DNA of 19,111 bases from an uncultured Acholeplasmatales bacterium (GCA_937877075.1 CALEGD010000013.1:1-19111); one strand, 5' to 3'; numbered from the stretch's first letter, positions 6,966-14,554 are shown. Notes: generated by a model from the letters alone, not told the origin. A program made the numbers and translations.

Positions 6966-7858
6966 AATTCCTTATTAAAAACGATCAAAACATCCGCTTA
7001 GATAAATATCTTGCGGGTGAGATTGAAAATATGACCAGAGCCCAAGTTCAGCTTTTGATTAGCGAAGGACAGATTCGTGTAAACGGAAAGGCTGTAAAAG
7101 CTAGTTATTTAATCAAAACCGATGACTTAATACAAGTTAATATCCCGGAACCTACTTTGACCGAAATCAAAGCTGAAAAAATTCCACTCGATATCTATTA
7201 TGAAGATTCAGATTTAATCGTCATTAATAAACCTGTCGGGATGGTGGTTCATCCTGCTGCAGGAAATTATCAAGGAACACTAGTAAATGCTCTTCTTCAT
7301 CATTGTCAGGATTTATCTGGAATCAATGGTACCCTAAGACCGGGGATTGTCCATCGGATAGATAAAGACACCTCGGGTTTGCTTGTTGCCTGTAAGAATG
7401 ATTTTACTCATCGGGCTTTAAGTAAACAATTTATCAATAAATCGGTCACAAGAAAATACCATGCCATTGTTCATGGTATTATTGACCATAATGTTGGTCG
7501 GATTGAAGCTCCAATCGGACGCGATCCAAAAAACCGCAAGTTGATGGATATTGTTGATGGGGGGAAGAATGCAATTACAAATTTTTTGGTTCTGGAACGT
7601 TTTAAGAATCAAACTTATCTGGAACTTTCTTTAGAAACCGGCAGAACCCATCAGATTCGGGTCCATATGAAATATATCGGTTATCCGATTGTCGGCGACC
7701 CTCAATATGGTCTAAAGAAGGATATTTCTCCTTTCGGACAATATCTACATGCGATAACACTGGGCTTTATTCATCCCCGAACCGGGGAAAATATGGAGTG
7801 GAGTACTCCGCTTCCTGATTATTTTAAAGAATATCTGGAACAAGCGAGAAACAAATAA
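6956..7858 (+). CDS. rluD: RluD-family 23S rRNA pseudouridine synthase
   Basis: Converts specific uridines of RNA to pseudouridine, most likely in 23S rRNA. The 300-residue protein has an N-terminal S4 RNA-binding domain (about 11-75; IRLDKYLAGEIENMTRAQVQ) and a pseudoU_synth_2 catalytic domain. The catalytic Asp136 lies in HRIDKDTSGL (133-142). Further family blocks are VVINKPVGMVVHPA-like sequence near residue 90 and LETGRTHQIRVHM near 225. It begins inside the end of lspA (10-nt overlap) and is last in the operon, ending just before a strong terminator. It corresponds to B. subtilis YlyB by context. The exact target uridines cannot be read from sequence. Confidence 0.92.
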   Translation: MGLEFLIKNDQNIRLDKYLAGEIENMTRAQVQLLISEGQIRVNGKAVKASYLIKTDDLIQVNIPEPTLTEIKAEKIPLDIYYEDSDLIVINKPVGMVVHPAAGNYQGTLVNALLHHCQDLSGINGTLRPGIVHRIDKDTSGLLVACKNDFTHRALSKQFINKSVTRKYHAIVHGIIDHNVGRIEAPIGRDPKNRKLMDIVDGGKNAITNFLVLERFKNQTYLELSLETGRTHQIRVHMKYIGYPIVGDPQYGLKKDISPFGQYLHAITLGFIHPRTGENMEWSTPLPDYFKEYLEQARNK

Positions 7859-7882
7859 AAGACAGCTTAATTGCTGTCTTTT
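7857..7882. terminator. Bidirectional terminator between rluD and rnhC
   Basis: A perfect 10-bp stem pairs AAAAGACAGC (7857-7866) with GCTGTCTTTT (7873-7882), with a 6-nt loop. It gives a T-run on either strand, so it can end both the nine-gene operon and the convergent rnhC. The rnhC stop codon (7867-7869) lies in the loop, so the last four rnhC sense codons are part of the stem. Confidence 0.88.
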
Positions 7883-8775
7883 CGTTTAACTCTTTCAAAG
7901 TTTTTGAAATTTGTTTTCGAGATGATATCGAAATAGCGTTCAGATTGTGATTTCAGGATTTTGCTGATGGCAAGGTCAACCTTATTGCCGGCACCTTTCG
8001 GTAGATCAAGACCAACCTTTTGCGAGAGCTTTTCAAACTCGCAAATAAATGCATAACGGGCGATAATGCTGGCGGCGGCAACCGCCAAGAATTTGCTTTC
8101 TCCTTTTTCCACCAACTCTACATTCGCTATTTTAATCTTTTCGCCTTTAAGATATTCAAAGTATTTATCTTTAGTAGTGAAGGCATCAATTACAATACGA
8201 TCATAATTTTTTACGGTGCTCATAAGATTATATACGACATTATTGTGTAACAAGGCCTTTATCTTATTCATATTATAATGGCGAATTCTTGTAAGATAAT
8301 TATACTTAACATTATCGAGAACAAGAATACTGTGTTGAAGTTCCTTCATTAATTTCGGTGCCAGAATGCGGATTTTTTCGTCATTCACTTGCTTGGAATC
8401 CTTGATTCCCAAACGTATTAAGGCCGGAATCTTATTCTCCGGAACAAATGCTCCGGCAACAACAACAGGGCCAAAAAAATCACCGGTTCCGACTTCATCG
8501 GTGCCAATCACCGACAAATTGAGTTCGGTGGTTTTGTTAATTGCCTCTGCCTCGCAAGTAGCATCAAGTCCCAGGAGTCCGCAGATATCATTATACATTT
8601 CTTTTGCACCCCCACCTTGTACAATCATTGTTAAGGTTTTGAAGATTGTCAACGTAGCCATCTTGTATTTTGCTCGAAAAAGTGTATAATTATTGGTGTG
8701 CGCTATTCTATAATCCTGATATTTGTTGACTATTTCAGTCATCTGTTTGTCATTTAAATTAATTCTATAACTCAT
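7867..8775 (-). CDS. rnhC: Ribonuclease HIII
   Basis: Cleaves the RNA strand of RNA/DNA hybrids, removing R-loops and primers. The 302-residue protein has an N-terminal TBP-like substrate-binding domain (about 1-85) typical of HIII enzymes, then the type 2 RNase H fold. The signature GTDEVGTGDFFGP (91-103) supplies Asp93 and Glu94, and Asp197 (RIVIDAF) is the next acidic site residue. The GTGDFFGP form separates HIII from HII. The ATG at 8775 has GAGGAAG upstream. It is convergent with the hisS operon and divergent from mutS2, 56 bp away; rnhC next to mutS2 is frequent in Bacilli. Confidence 0.93.
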   Translation of the reverse strand: MSYRINLNDKQMTEIVNKYQDYRIAHTNNYTLFRAKYKMATLTIFKTLTMIVQGGGAKEMYNDICGLLGLDATCEAEAINKTTELNLSVIGTDEVGTGDFFGPVVVAGAFVPENKIPALIRLGIKDSKQVNDEKIRILAPKLMKELQHSILVLDNVKYNYLTRIRHYNMNKIKALLHNNVVYNLMSTVKNYDRIVIDAFTTKDKYFEYLKGEKIKIANVELVEKGESKFLAVAAASIIARYAFICEFEKLSQKVGLDLPKGAGNKVDLAISKILKSQSERYFDIISKTNFKNFERVKRKDSN

Positions 8776-8792
8776 ATTACTTCCTCACATAT

Positions 8793-8798
8793 ATTATA
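8793..8798 (-). promoter_or_regulatory. Probable -10 element of rnhC
   Basis: The minus strand shows TATAAT at 8798-8793, 17 bases before the start codon, with only a weak -35 (TTTCTT, 8821-8816) at 17-nt spacing. I see no convincing promoter for mutS2 in the same 56-bp gap. Confidence 0.4.
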
Positions 8799-8831
8799 TC
8801 ATAAAATAGCAAAAAAAGAAAGTCTAAAAAT

Positions 8832-11171
8832 ATGGAAAAATCTCTGAAAACACTTGAATTTAATTTAATACTGGAAAAAATCCAAATTAAAACCGTCCTT
8901 GATGCGAGTGCAAATAAGCTTGGAGAAAGTTTGTTGATGAATGATTTGGATCTTATTAGATCTGCCTTAAACGAAGTCGATGAGGCAACAATTCTCCTTC
9001 AAAGAATGCATCGATTTCCGATTTACTTTTCTTCTGATATCAATTACAGTTTGGAATTGGTGAAAAAGGGAGGCATTATTGCTCTTGAAGATTTACTGGA
9101 AATGATGAAATTTCTTGATACCATCAAAGCTAATATTCTTTATTTGAAATCTTTACAAGAACATGAAATCTCTCCCCTCTATTATACAACTCATGTCGAA
9201 AACTTATTCTATCCTTTGGAATTAAATCGAAGAATTAAGGAGATTATAACTCCAGATGGAGAAATCAAGGATGAAGCCTCACATAATTTAAAACAGATTC
9301 GGAAGGGTATCCGTGATACCGAAAAACAAATCCGCAGTAAACTTCAAGAAATTTTGAGTAAACAAAGTTCAAAATTGACTTCTAATTTAGTTTCAATTCG
9401 AAATGACCGTTATGTAATTCCGGTACGTTCGGACCAAAAACATACAGTTTTAGGAATTGTTCATGATCAAAGTGCTTCCGGAGAAACTGTTTTTATTGAA
9501 CCTCAAGCAGTCAATCAATTAAATAACCATCTTAATCAGTTAAGAGAAGATGAGAAGCGAGAGATTTTTAACATTTTAAGAGAAATCTCCCAAGATATTT
9601 CGGAAAATAGCGATGCATTACTTGCAGATTACGAGACTATTGTCCATCTCGATATTGTCTTTGCAAAGGCGGAATATGCTTTAGAAATCGGAGCAAAGAA
9701 ACCAAAAATTAATAATACCGGGATACTTGAACTATATAATTGTCGGCACCCACTTTTAAAATTAGACAAGGTTGTTTCTAATAACCTCATTATTGGGAAA
9801 GATTATCAAGGGATTATTATCACCGGCCCTAATACCGGTGGAAAGACCGTGCTTCTTAAAACAATTGGTTTAATCGCCGTGATGGTAAAGTTTGGTCTCC
9901 TTGTTCCTTGTGATGAGGAAAGTCAAGTTATGATTTTTGATAAAGTATTGGTTGATATCGGCGATGAACAAAGCATTGATCAAAATCTTTCTACTTTTTC
10001 CGCTCATTTAAAAAATGTCATCGAGATTATCAATCAAGTCAATGATCATTCTTTGGTTTTGCTTGATGAATTAGGATCGGGAACCGATCCCGCTGAAGGG
10101 TCGGCCCTAGCAATCGCCATCTTTGATTATCTGATATCCAAAGAATGTTTAGTTATTGCGACCTCACATTATTCCGAATTAAAACTTCATGCTTATCAAT
10201 CAGATAAAATTATTAATGCCAGCGTTGAATTCGATTTGAATACCTTAAAACCAACATTCAAACTTTTACTGGGAATTCCCGGTCAAAGTAATGCTTTAAA
10301 AATTTCACGCATGCTGGGCTTACAACCTAATATAATTGATCGAGCCGAAAAATACGCCTATCAAAGAAATGATGATTTAAGTAAAGTTTTAGAAAAACTG
10401 ATTAATCAATCCCATGAAGTAGAAAAACTTCAAAATCAGGTTCGCTCTAAGGAAGCTAAACTATCAGAGCGATTATCTGAACTTGACTTAGAAAAACATG
10501 AACTTCATTTGAAGAAAAAGGAGATCTTAGAAGCGGCGGAAGTTGAAGGACGAAATTTAATTAAAAAAGCGGAAAAGAAAATTAACCGTCTTTTAGTAGA
10601 ACTTGAAGAAATGAGTTCTAGAGCCGTTAAAGGCCACGAGATAGCGGAAGTAAAACATGAACTTAAGACTTTAAAAGCTGAATCGCATCTAGAAACTGAA
10701 ATGCTTCCGGAAGAAAGTAATTTTGAAATAAAAGAAAGCGTTTATGTTGAAAGTTTTGGGGCATATGGTATAATCATTAATGAAAAGAAAAATAATAAAT
10801 TTGATGTTCAAATTGGTAATGCGACAGTAACGGTTGATAAAAAGCAACTGCGTCATGCGGAGCGCCGTGAACCTAAAAATGTCCAACCGCGCTTAAAAAA
10901 GGTTCTGACAGTTAAGAAAAACATTTCCATGACCTTGGATTTACGTGGCCAGCGTTACGAAGAAGCCAGGGTTAAACTTGAAAAATTCATTGATGATGCC
11001 ATCTATGGATCCTTAAAGCAAATACAAATTATTCACGGTTTCGGAACCGGCGTCATCAGAGAAATGGTCTTGGATTATCTTAAAAACTGTGAATATGTAG
11101 AGTCCTACCGTTTTGGCGGTGCGAATGAAGGCGGTCAAGGAATTACTGTCGTAAGCTTAAAAAATAATTAG
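8832..11171 (+). CDS. mutS2: Endonuclease MutS2
   Basis: MutS homologue without the mismatch-recognition domain. It binds DNA junctions or collided ribosomes, depending on species, and carries a nuclease-type tail. The length of 779 residues is normal. The order is a core/lever region (1-300), an ABC-type ATPase with Walker A GPNTGGKTVLLKT (about 331-343) and Walker B/signature LLDELGSGTDPAEGSALA (about 409-426), a long charged coiled coil (about 515-625), a KOW-like segment, and a C-terminal Smr domain from LDLRGQRYEEA (about 701) to IIHGFGTGVIRE and GQGITVVSL. The ribosome binding site is weak (AAAGAAAG). trxA follows after 8 nt, so the two are likely co-transcribed. Confidence 0.96.
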   Translation: MEKSLKTLEFNLILEKIQIKTVLDASANKLGESLLMNDLDLIRSALNEVDEATILLQRMHRFPIYFSSDINYSLELVKKGGIIALEDLLEMMKFLDTIKANILYLKSLQEHEISPLYYTTHVENLFYPLELNRRIKEIITPDGEIKDEASHNLKQIRKGIRDTEKQIRSKLQEILSKQSSKLTSNLVSIRNDRYVIPVRSDQKHTVLGIVHDQSASGETVFIEPQAVNQLNNHLNQLREDEKREIFNILREISQDISENSDALLADYETIVHLDIVFAKAEYALEIGAKKPKINNTGILELYNCRHPLLKLDKVVSNNLIIGKDYQGIIITGPNTGGKTVLLKTIGLIAVMVKFGLLVPCDEESQVMIFDKVLVDIGDEQSIDQNLSTFSAHLKNVIEIINQVNDHSLVLLDELGSGTDPAEGSALAIAIFDYLISKECLVIATSHYSELKLHAYQSDKIINASVEFDLNTLKPTFKLLLGIPGQSNALKISRMLGLQPNIIDRAEKYAYQRNDDLSKVLEKLINQSHEVEKLQNQVRSKEAKLSERLSELDLEKHELHLKKKEILEAAEVEGRNLIKKAEKKINRLLVELEEMSSRAVKGHEIAEVKHELKTLKAESHLETEMLPEESNFEIKESVYVESFGAYGIIINEKKNNKFDVQIGNATVTVDKKQLRHAERREPKNVQPRLKKVLTVKKNISMTLDLRGQRYEEARVKLEKFIDDAIYGSLKQIQIIHGFGTGVIREMVLDYLKNCEYVESYRFGGANEGGQGITVVSLKNN

Positions 11172-11179
11172 GAGGAAAA

Positions 11180-11485
11180 ATGGTCAAAAAGATTACCGAA
11201 CAAGAATTTAAAAACGAAAATGCCGGATTAATTCTGGTAGATTTTTATGCCGATTGGTGTGGACCTTGTAAAATGGTGAGCCCGATTGTTGATGAATTAG
11301 CAAATGAAAACCATGATTTAGGGTTTAGAAAAGTCAATGTTGACGAGGAAAATAATCTAGCCCTTCGTTATAATGTTCGCAGCATTCCAACTTTGATTCT
11401 ATTCAAGGATGGAAAAGAAGTAGATCGTGTAGTAGGTTTTTCACCGAAACCGCGTCTTCAGTCTTGGTTAGACAGTCATAAATAA
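11180..11485 (+). CDS. trxA: Thioredoxin
   Basis: Small cytosolic disulfide reductase. The 101 residues match the normal length. The redox site is WCGPC (Cys27 and Cys30) inside DFYADWCGPCKM, and the conserved cis-proline lies in RSIPTLILFKDGKEV. It has a strong ribosome binding site (TAGGAGG) and begins 8 nt after mutS2, ending at a strong terminator. mutS2-trxA adjacency also occurs in Bacillus, so the pairing looks ancestral. Confidence 0.96.
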   Translation: MVKKITEQEFKNENAGLILVDFYADWCGPCKMVSPIVDELANENHDLGFRKVNVDEENNLALRYNVRSIPTLILFKDGKEVDRVVGFSPKPRLQSWLDSHK

Positions 11486-11487
11486 GA

Positions 11488-11526
11488 AAAACAGGGTAAA
11501 TTATGGTTTACCCTGTTTTATTTTTA
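11488..11526 (+). terminator. Intrinsic terminator after trxA
   Basis: A perfect 13-bp stem pairs 11488-11500 with 11507-11519 around a 6-nt loop, and is followed by ATTTTTAC. It closes the mutS2-trxA unit. Confidence 0.92.
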
Positions 11527-11543
11527 CTTTTTTTAAATATTCT

Positions 11544-11572
11544 TTTACAATTCTCCTTAATTTTGCTATAAT
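11544..11572 (+). promoter_or_regulatory. Promoter of ntdP
   Basis: TTTACA (11544-11549) and TATAAT (11567-11572) are 17 nt apart. Transcription would start near 11579, 16 nt before the ntdP ATG. Confidence 0.72.
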
Positions 11573-11594
11573 TATTTTAGAAAGAGTGTGAAAC

Positions 11595-12119
11595 ATGGAG
11601 AAAATCGATATCATTAGTTATAAACATGACGGTGAATTACATCGCGTGTGGAAGAACGTAAACATGCTTTCAAAAACTGACGAACACATGATTTTATTAA
11701 ACAACCGAGTCGATGTTATTGATGGAGATGGGCGTCGTTGGAAAACTCGTGAACCTGCAATTTGTTATTTTTTTAAAGATTACTGGTTTAATGTAATTTG
11801 CATGATTCGCGGAAATGATATTTATTATTATTGTAACCTCAGCTCGCCCTATGTTTTTGATCGGGAAGGTATCAAATACATTGATTATGATTTAGATGTA
11901 AAACTCTTTCCAGACGGCGAGGTCTTGCTCTTGGATCGCGACGAATATAATTTCAATATCAAAGACTTACATTATTCAAAAGAATTAACGGAGATTATTA
12001 AATATAATCTGGAAATCCTTTTAAACTTTATTAAAGATAAAAGGGATCCGTTTAATCGTCAGTTTGTTGATTACTGGTATCAAAAGTATTTACAAGATCA
12101 AGAAGAATCACCGCTATAA
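11595..12119 (+). CDS. ntdP: NtdP-type nucleoside tri-/diphosphate phosphatase (DUF402 family)
   Basis: The 174-residue protein matches the UPF0374/DUF402 group, studied in Staphylococcus aureus (SA1684) and B. subtilis (YgaC) as a nucleotide tri-/diphosphatase. Recognisable blocks are YKHDGELHRVW near the N-terminus, NNRVDVIDGDGRRWKTREPA (about 35-54), AICYF, WFNVICMI and a metal-site-like DLDVKLFPDGEVLLLDRDEYN stretch (about 98-118). It should be cytosolic, since no signal or membrane segment is seen. It has its own promoter and terminator, and only a weak ribosome binding site (AGAGTG). The family assignment is firm; the in vivo substrate is inferred from homologues. Confidence 0.85.
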   Translation: MEKIDIISYKHDGELHRVWKNVNMLSKTDEHMILLNNRVDVIDGDGRRWKTREPAICYFFKDYWFNVICMIRGNDIYYYCNLSSPYVFDREGIKYIDYDLDVKLFPDGEVLLLDRDEYNFNIKDLHYSKELTEIIKYNLEILLNFIKDKRDPFNRQFVDYWYQKYLQDQEESPL

Positions 12120-12134
12120 AGCGGTGATTTTAAT
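12106..12134 (+). terminator. Terminator overlapping the ntdP stop
   Basis: AATCACCGC (12106-12114) pairs with GCGGTGATT (12121-12129) around a 6-nt loop that contains the ntdP stop codon; TTTAATT overlaps and follows. The T-run is weak, but a second hairpin follows 16 bases downstream. Confidence 0.7.
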
Positions 12135-12145
12135 TAAAAATGCGA

Positions 12146-12174
12146 AAAAGCCATTACTGGTTGAAATGGCTTTT
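12146..12174. terminator. Bidirectional terminator between ntdP and sodA
   Basis: AAAAGCCATT (12146-12155) pairs with AATGGCTTTT (12165-12174), with a 9-nt loop. On the minus strand it is followed by TCGCATTTTTAATT, so it is most likely the sodA terminator, and it can also stop leftover plus-strand transcription from ntdP. Confidence 0.8.
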
Positions 12175-12219
12175 CCTTGGAGTAAGACAAAATGTTTATT
12201 AATTTAAGGATTTAATGCA

Positions 12220-12836
12220 TTATTTAAAGGGATTAAGATAAATATTTTCAGCTTTTTCCCAATCGATTAAGTTAAACCAATTTTCAATATACTCGGCTCG
12301 GCGATTTTGATATTTCAGGTAATAAGCATGTTCCCAAACATCAATTTCTAAGACCGGTTTAACCGTTAATTGCAGAGGTACATCTTGGTTTGGTGTGGAA
12401 ATGATTTTTAGATCACCATTTTCATCGCTCACTAACCAAGCCCAACCGGAACCAAATCTCTCCATAGCTGCTTTTGAGAAAGTAGCTTTGAAGTTTTCAA
12501 AGGATCCATAGGTACGTTCTATTGCTTCAAGTAATTTTCCAAACGGCTTTTTCTTTTCTGGTGTCATTCCGGCGAAGAAGAGGTTGTGATTTAATACACC
12601 GCCGCCGTTATTACGGACTTTTGTACGGACTGCATCCGGAAGCTGATCAAGGTTTTGGAGTAATTCCACCAAAGTTTTGCTATGTAGTTCCGGATAAGGG
12701 CACTATTAAGGTTGTTGACATAAGCCTGATGATGTTTGTCATGATGAAAATGCATTGTTTCTTTATCAATGAACGGTTCTAAAGCATCATAATCATAAGG
12801 CAAGGGTTGTAATTTAAAGGGATAAGTTTCTTTCAT
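12220..12836 (-). pseudogene. sodA: Superoxide dismutase (Fe/Mn type), split by one frameshift
   Basis: The enzyme converts superoxide to hydrogen peroxide and oxygen. The first frame (from ATG at 12836 with AGGAGG upstream) gives a normal N-terminus including HFHHDKHHQAYVNNLNSAL, 47 residues. The rest continues in another frame from CCG at 12693 as PELHSKTLVELL, then NNGGGVLNHNLFF, GSGWAWLV and the metal block EIDVWEHAYYLKYQNRR. All four metal ligands (two His from the first part and NHN, plus Asp and His of DVWEHAY) are present. The break lies at 12694-12698 where net one base (mod 3) is missing; homologues usually have about three more residues here, so a 1-nt or 7-nt loss both fit. Otherwise intact, so either a very recent inactivation or a sequencing/assembly error. 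Joined product is about 205 residues, normal size. Confidence 0.88.
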
Positions 12837-12902
12837 ATTTCCTCCTAATTTTATATATATTCAAATCTATTAAATTTGTGAAAGGGTTACTTTCTTGATT
12901 TC

Positions 12903-12930
12903 ATTATACCACCAGGTTATATTAAGTCCA
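12903..12930 (-). promoter_or_regulatory. Probable sodA promoter
   Basis: On the minus strand TGGACT (12930-12925) and TATAAT (12908-12903) are 16 nt apart, giving a leader of about 60 nt before the ATG. I see no clear PerR or Fur box. Confidence 0.55.
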
Positions 12931-12953
12931 CTGATTTGCTTCTTAAAATACAA

Positions 12954-12982
12954 TTTAAGTTTATTTTATTTTATGTTATAAT
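12954..12982 (+). promoter_or_regulatory. Possible ung promoter
   Basis: TATAAT (12977-12982) has a poor -35, TTTAAG (12954-12959), at 17 nt. The start point would fall at about 12989, almost on the ribosome binding site, so the leader would be extremely short, or the true promoter lies elsewhere. Confidence 0.4.
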
Positions 12983-12999
12983 ATCCTTGGTGATGTAAT

Positions 13000-13668
13000 T
13001 TGAATATCGGAAATAATTGGGATATATTATTAAAAGATGAATTTGAAAAAGATTATTTTCAGTCTTTAAAAACTTTCCTAAAAAAAGAATACAGTGAACA
13101 AATTGTTTTTCCAACAGCGGGAAACATTTTTAATGCTTTACGTTATACCGATTATCAGAATATAAAAGCGGTGGTTTTAGGGCAAGATCCTTATCCGAAT
13201 CCAAACCAAGCCCATGGTCTTTGTTTTTCGGTAAAAGATGGAGTTAGCCTACCGCCCTCGTTAAGAAATATCTTTAAAGAACTAAATTCTGATTTGGGTT
13301 ATCAAATTCCTAAAAACGGTAATCTGACTAAATGGGCCAAAGCGGGAGTTTTGTTACTAAATGCGATTATGACTGTTCGGGCTAAAAATACCGGAAGCCA
13401 TCGCGGTCGCGGTTGGGAAGTCTTTACAAATAGAATTATTGAGCTGGTAAATGAAAAAACAACACCGGTTGTCTTTATTCTTTGGGGAAATGATGCGAAA
13501 AAAAGCAAAAAAATAATAACTAATCCGATTCATCTAATTCTTGAAGGAACTCATCCCTCACCACTATCAGCCTGGTCCGGTTTTTTTGGGAAGAAGTACT
13601 TTTCTAAATGTAATGATTTTTTGAAATCAAACGAAATAAAACCGATTGATTGGAATCTTGAAGATTAA
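13000..13668 (+). CDS. ung: Uracil-DNA glycosylase, family 1
   Basis: Base excision repair enzyme that removes uracil from DNA. The 222-residue protein carries the family-1 motifs: GQDPYPNPNQAHGLCFSV with catalytic Asp63 (61-78), the TGSHRGRGWE block, FILWGNDA and the DNA-intercalating loop THPSPLSA. The usual GQDPYH reads GQDPYP here, a variant also seen in other bacteria. The start is TTG at 13000, chosen because GGTGAT (12989-12994) sits six bases before it and an upstream ATG (12993) is followed at once by a stop. No terminator is visible between ung and the TPP riboswitch, so read-through into thiT is possible. Uracil repair next to a dCMP deaminase-containing genome fits general nucleotide hygiene. 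Confidence 0.95.
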   Translation: MNIGNNWDILLKDEFEKDYFQSLKTFLKKEYSEQIVFPTAGNIFNALRYTDYQNIKAVVLGQDPYPNPNQAHGLCFSVKDGVSLPPSLRNIFKELNSDLGYQIPKNGNLTKWAKAGVLLLNAIMTVRAKNTGSHRGRGWEVFTNRIIELVNEKTTPVVFILWGNDAKKSKKIITNPIHLILEGTHPSPLSAWSGFFGKKYFSKCNDFLKSNEIKPIDWNLED

Positions 13669-13673
13669 ATTGC

Positions 13674-13702
13674 TTGCATAAAGGTAAAAATAGTTATATA
13701 AT
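13674..13702 (+). promoter_or_regulatory. Promoter of the thiT riboswitch transcript
   Basis: TTGCAT (13674-13679) and TATAAT (13697-13702) are 17 nt apart, so transcription should start near 13709, just before the TPP aptamer. Confidence 0.65.
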
Positions 13703-13711
13703 AAATTGTAT

Positions 13712-13796
13712 ATTTTAAAGGGGAGCTTCGGCTGAGAGGTTACCATATGGTAACGACCCTTGAACCTGATCTAGGTAATGCTAGCGTAGGAAATTT
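13712..13796 (+). ncRNA. TPP riboswitch aptamer (thi box)
   Basis: All conserved TPP-sensing blocks are present in order: GGGGAGC (13720-13726), GGCTGAGAGG (13730-13739), the 8-bp P3 extension from the palindrome GTTACCATATGGTAAC, GACCCTTGAACCTGATCTAG (13755-13774), and TAATGCTAGCGTAGGAA (13776-13792). TPP (vitamin B1 pyrophosphate) binding should switch off the downstream thiamine transporter gene. Confidence 0.96.
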
Positions 13797-13804
13797 TAAT
13801 TCTT

Positions 13805-13836
13805 TCTTTAGCATTCCTAAAGATTTTTTTATTTTT
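13805..13836 (+). terminator. TPP-controlled terminator upstream of thiT
   Basis: TCTTTAG (13805-13811) pairs with CTAAAGA (13817-13823), then comes T7-A-T5 and the thiT AGGAGG (13837-13842). In the alternative fold TTCCTA (13814-13819) pairs with TAGGAA (13787-13792) at the 3' edge of the aptamer. So TPP binding would free the terminator: an OFF switch by transcription termination. Folding is by eye. Confidence 0.75.
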
Positions 13837-13846
13837 AGGAGGTAAT

Positions 13847-14422
13847 ATGAAAAATAAAGAGGTTCTTAAGATTACAGAAACGGCTGTTCTTTCCGCATTA
13901 GCCGTCGTATTACAACTTATTAGCACTTTCGTGCCGATTTTAAAGATGCCCCAAGGCGGAAGTTTGAGTCTTTCAATGCTTCCGATTGTGATCCTTGCCC
14001 TAAGACGTGGAACAAAGTACGGAATTATCGGTGGATTAATACTCGGGGTTTTAAATTTAGTCAGTGATATAGCCTTGGGTCAAGGCACATTTGTTTTCCA
14101 TTGGGGTTCATTCTTCCTTGATTATATTATAGCTTGTGGTGTTTTAGGAATAGCAGGAATTTTCAAGAATAAAAGAGAAAATACGCTTTTTTTAGTTCTG
14201 GCAATTGCCTTTGCCGGTTTCTTAAAATATCTGTCACATTCAATCAGTGGTGTACTAATCTTTGGAGACTATGCCATCAGTCTAGGATATGAAACACCTT
14301 CTGAAATATATTATTATTCATTTATCTTTTATAATCTTCCTTATATGGCAGCTTCGACCGCCTTATCAATTCTTGTCGCTTTAGCTTCCAAAAATGTATT
14401 CTTTAGAGAATTTGATCATTAA
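13847..14422 (+). CDS. thiT: Thiamine transporter substrate-binding subunit (ECF-type S component)
   Basis: Membrane S component that binds thiamine and works with the shared ECF module (EcfA, EcfA', EcfT, encoded elsewhere). It has 191 residues and about six hydrophobic segments. The typical blocks are MPQGGSLSLSMLPIVILALRRG (near residues 33-54), the LDYIIACGVLGIAG segment, HSISGVLIFGDYA and the YYSFIFYNLPYM stretch, all close to ThiT (YuaJ). An AGGAGG site precedes the ATG. The TPP riboswitch just upstream independently supports thiamine as substrate. The gene appears monocistronic, with a strong hairpin terminator about 90 nt after the stop. Confidence 0.94.
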   Translation: MKNKEVLKITETAVLSALAVVLQLISTFVPILKMPQGGSLSLSMLPIVILALRRGTKYGIIGGLILGVLNLVSDIALGQGTFVFHWGSFFLDYIIACGVLGIAGIFKNKRENTLFLVLAIAFAGFLKYLSHSISGVLIFGDYAISLGYETPSEIYYYSFIFYNLPYMAASTALSILVALASKNVFFREFDH

Positions 14423-14514
14423 TATAATAAAAAACCTTTCTCTGAGACGATTATCTTTTAATAGATGTATTGTTCTCCTTAAATGTTCCCAGAGAAGCTT
14501 TTAGTACATACTAG

Positions 14515-14554
14515 ATATAAAAACAAGGACGCATTTGCCTCCTTGTTTTTATAT
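14515..14554. terminator. Perfect 15-bp hairpin, probable thiT terminator
   Basis: ATATAAAAACAAGGA (14515-14529) pairs perfectly with 14540-14554 around a 10-nt loop. The arms carry T5/A5 runs, so it can act on both strands, although the tail after the stem is not T-rich on the plus strand. A region of about 90 nt without a gene lies between it and the thiT stop. Confidence 0.75.

Noticed and set aside
8020..8689. Plus-strand frames of 76 and 107 codons opposite rnhC
   Set aside because: They are antisense to a strongly supported gene, lack ribosome binding sites and show no family features.
12691..12705. Programmed ribosomal frameshift in sodA
   Set aside because: The junction needs a -1 shift, but GCC CTT ATC CGG is not an X-XXY-YYZ slippery site and no downstream stimulatory structure is evident. 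Mutation or sequencing error is simpler.
12522..12782. Plus-strand 86-codon frame opposite sodA
   Set aside because: Antisense to sodA, whose protein signature is unambiguous.
14438..14496. TTCTCTG/CAGAGAA hairpin after thiT
   Set aside because: Only 7 bp with a 45-nt loop and no T-run; the 15-bp hairpin at 14515-14554 is a far better terminator.
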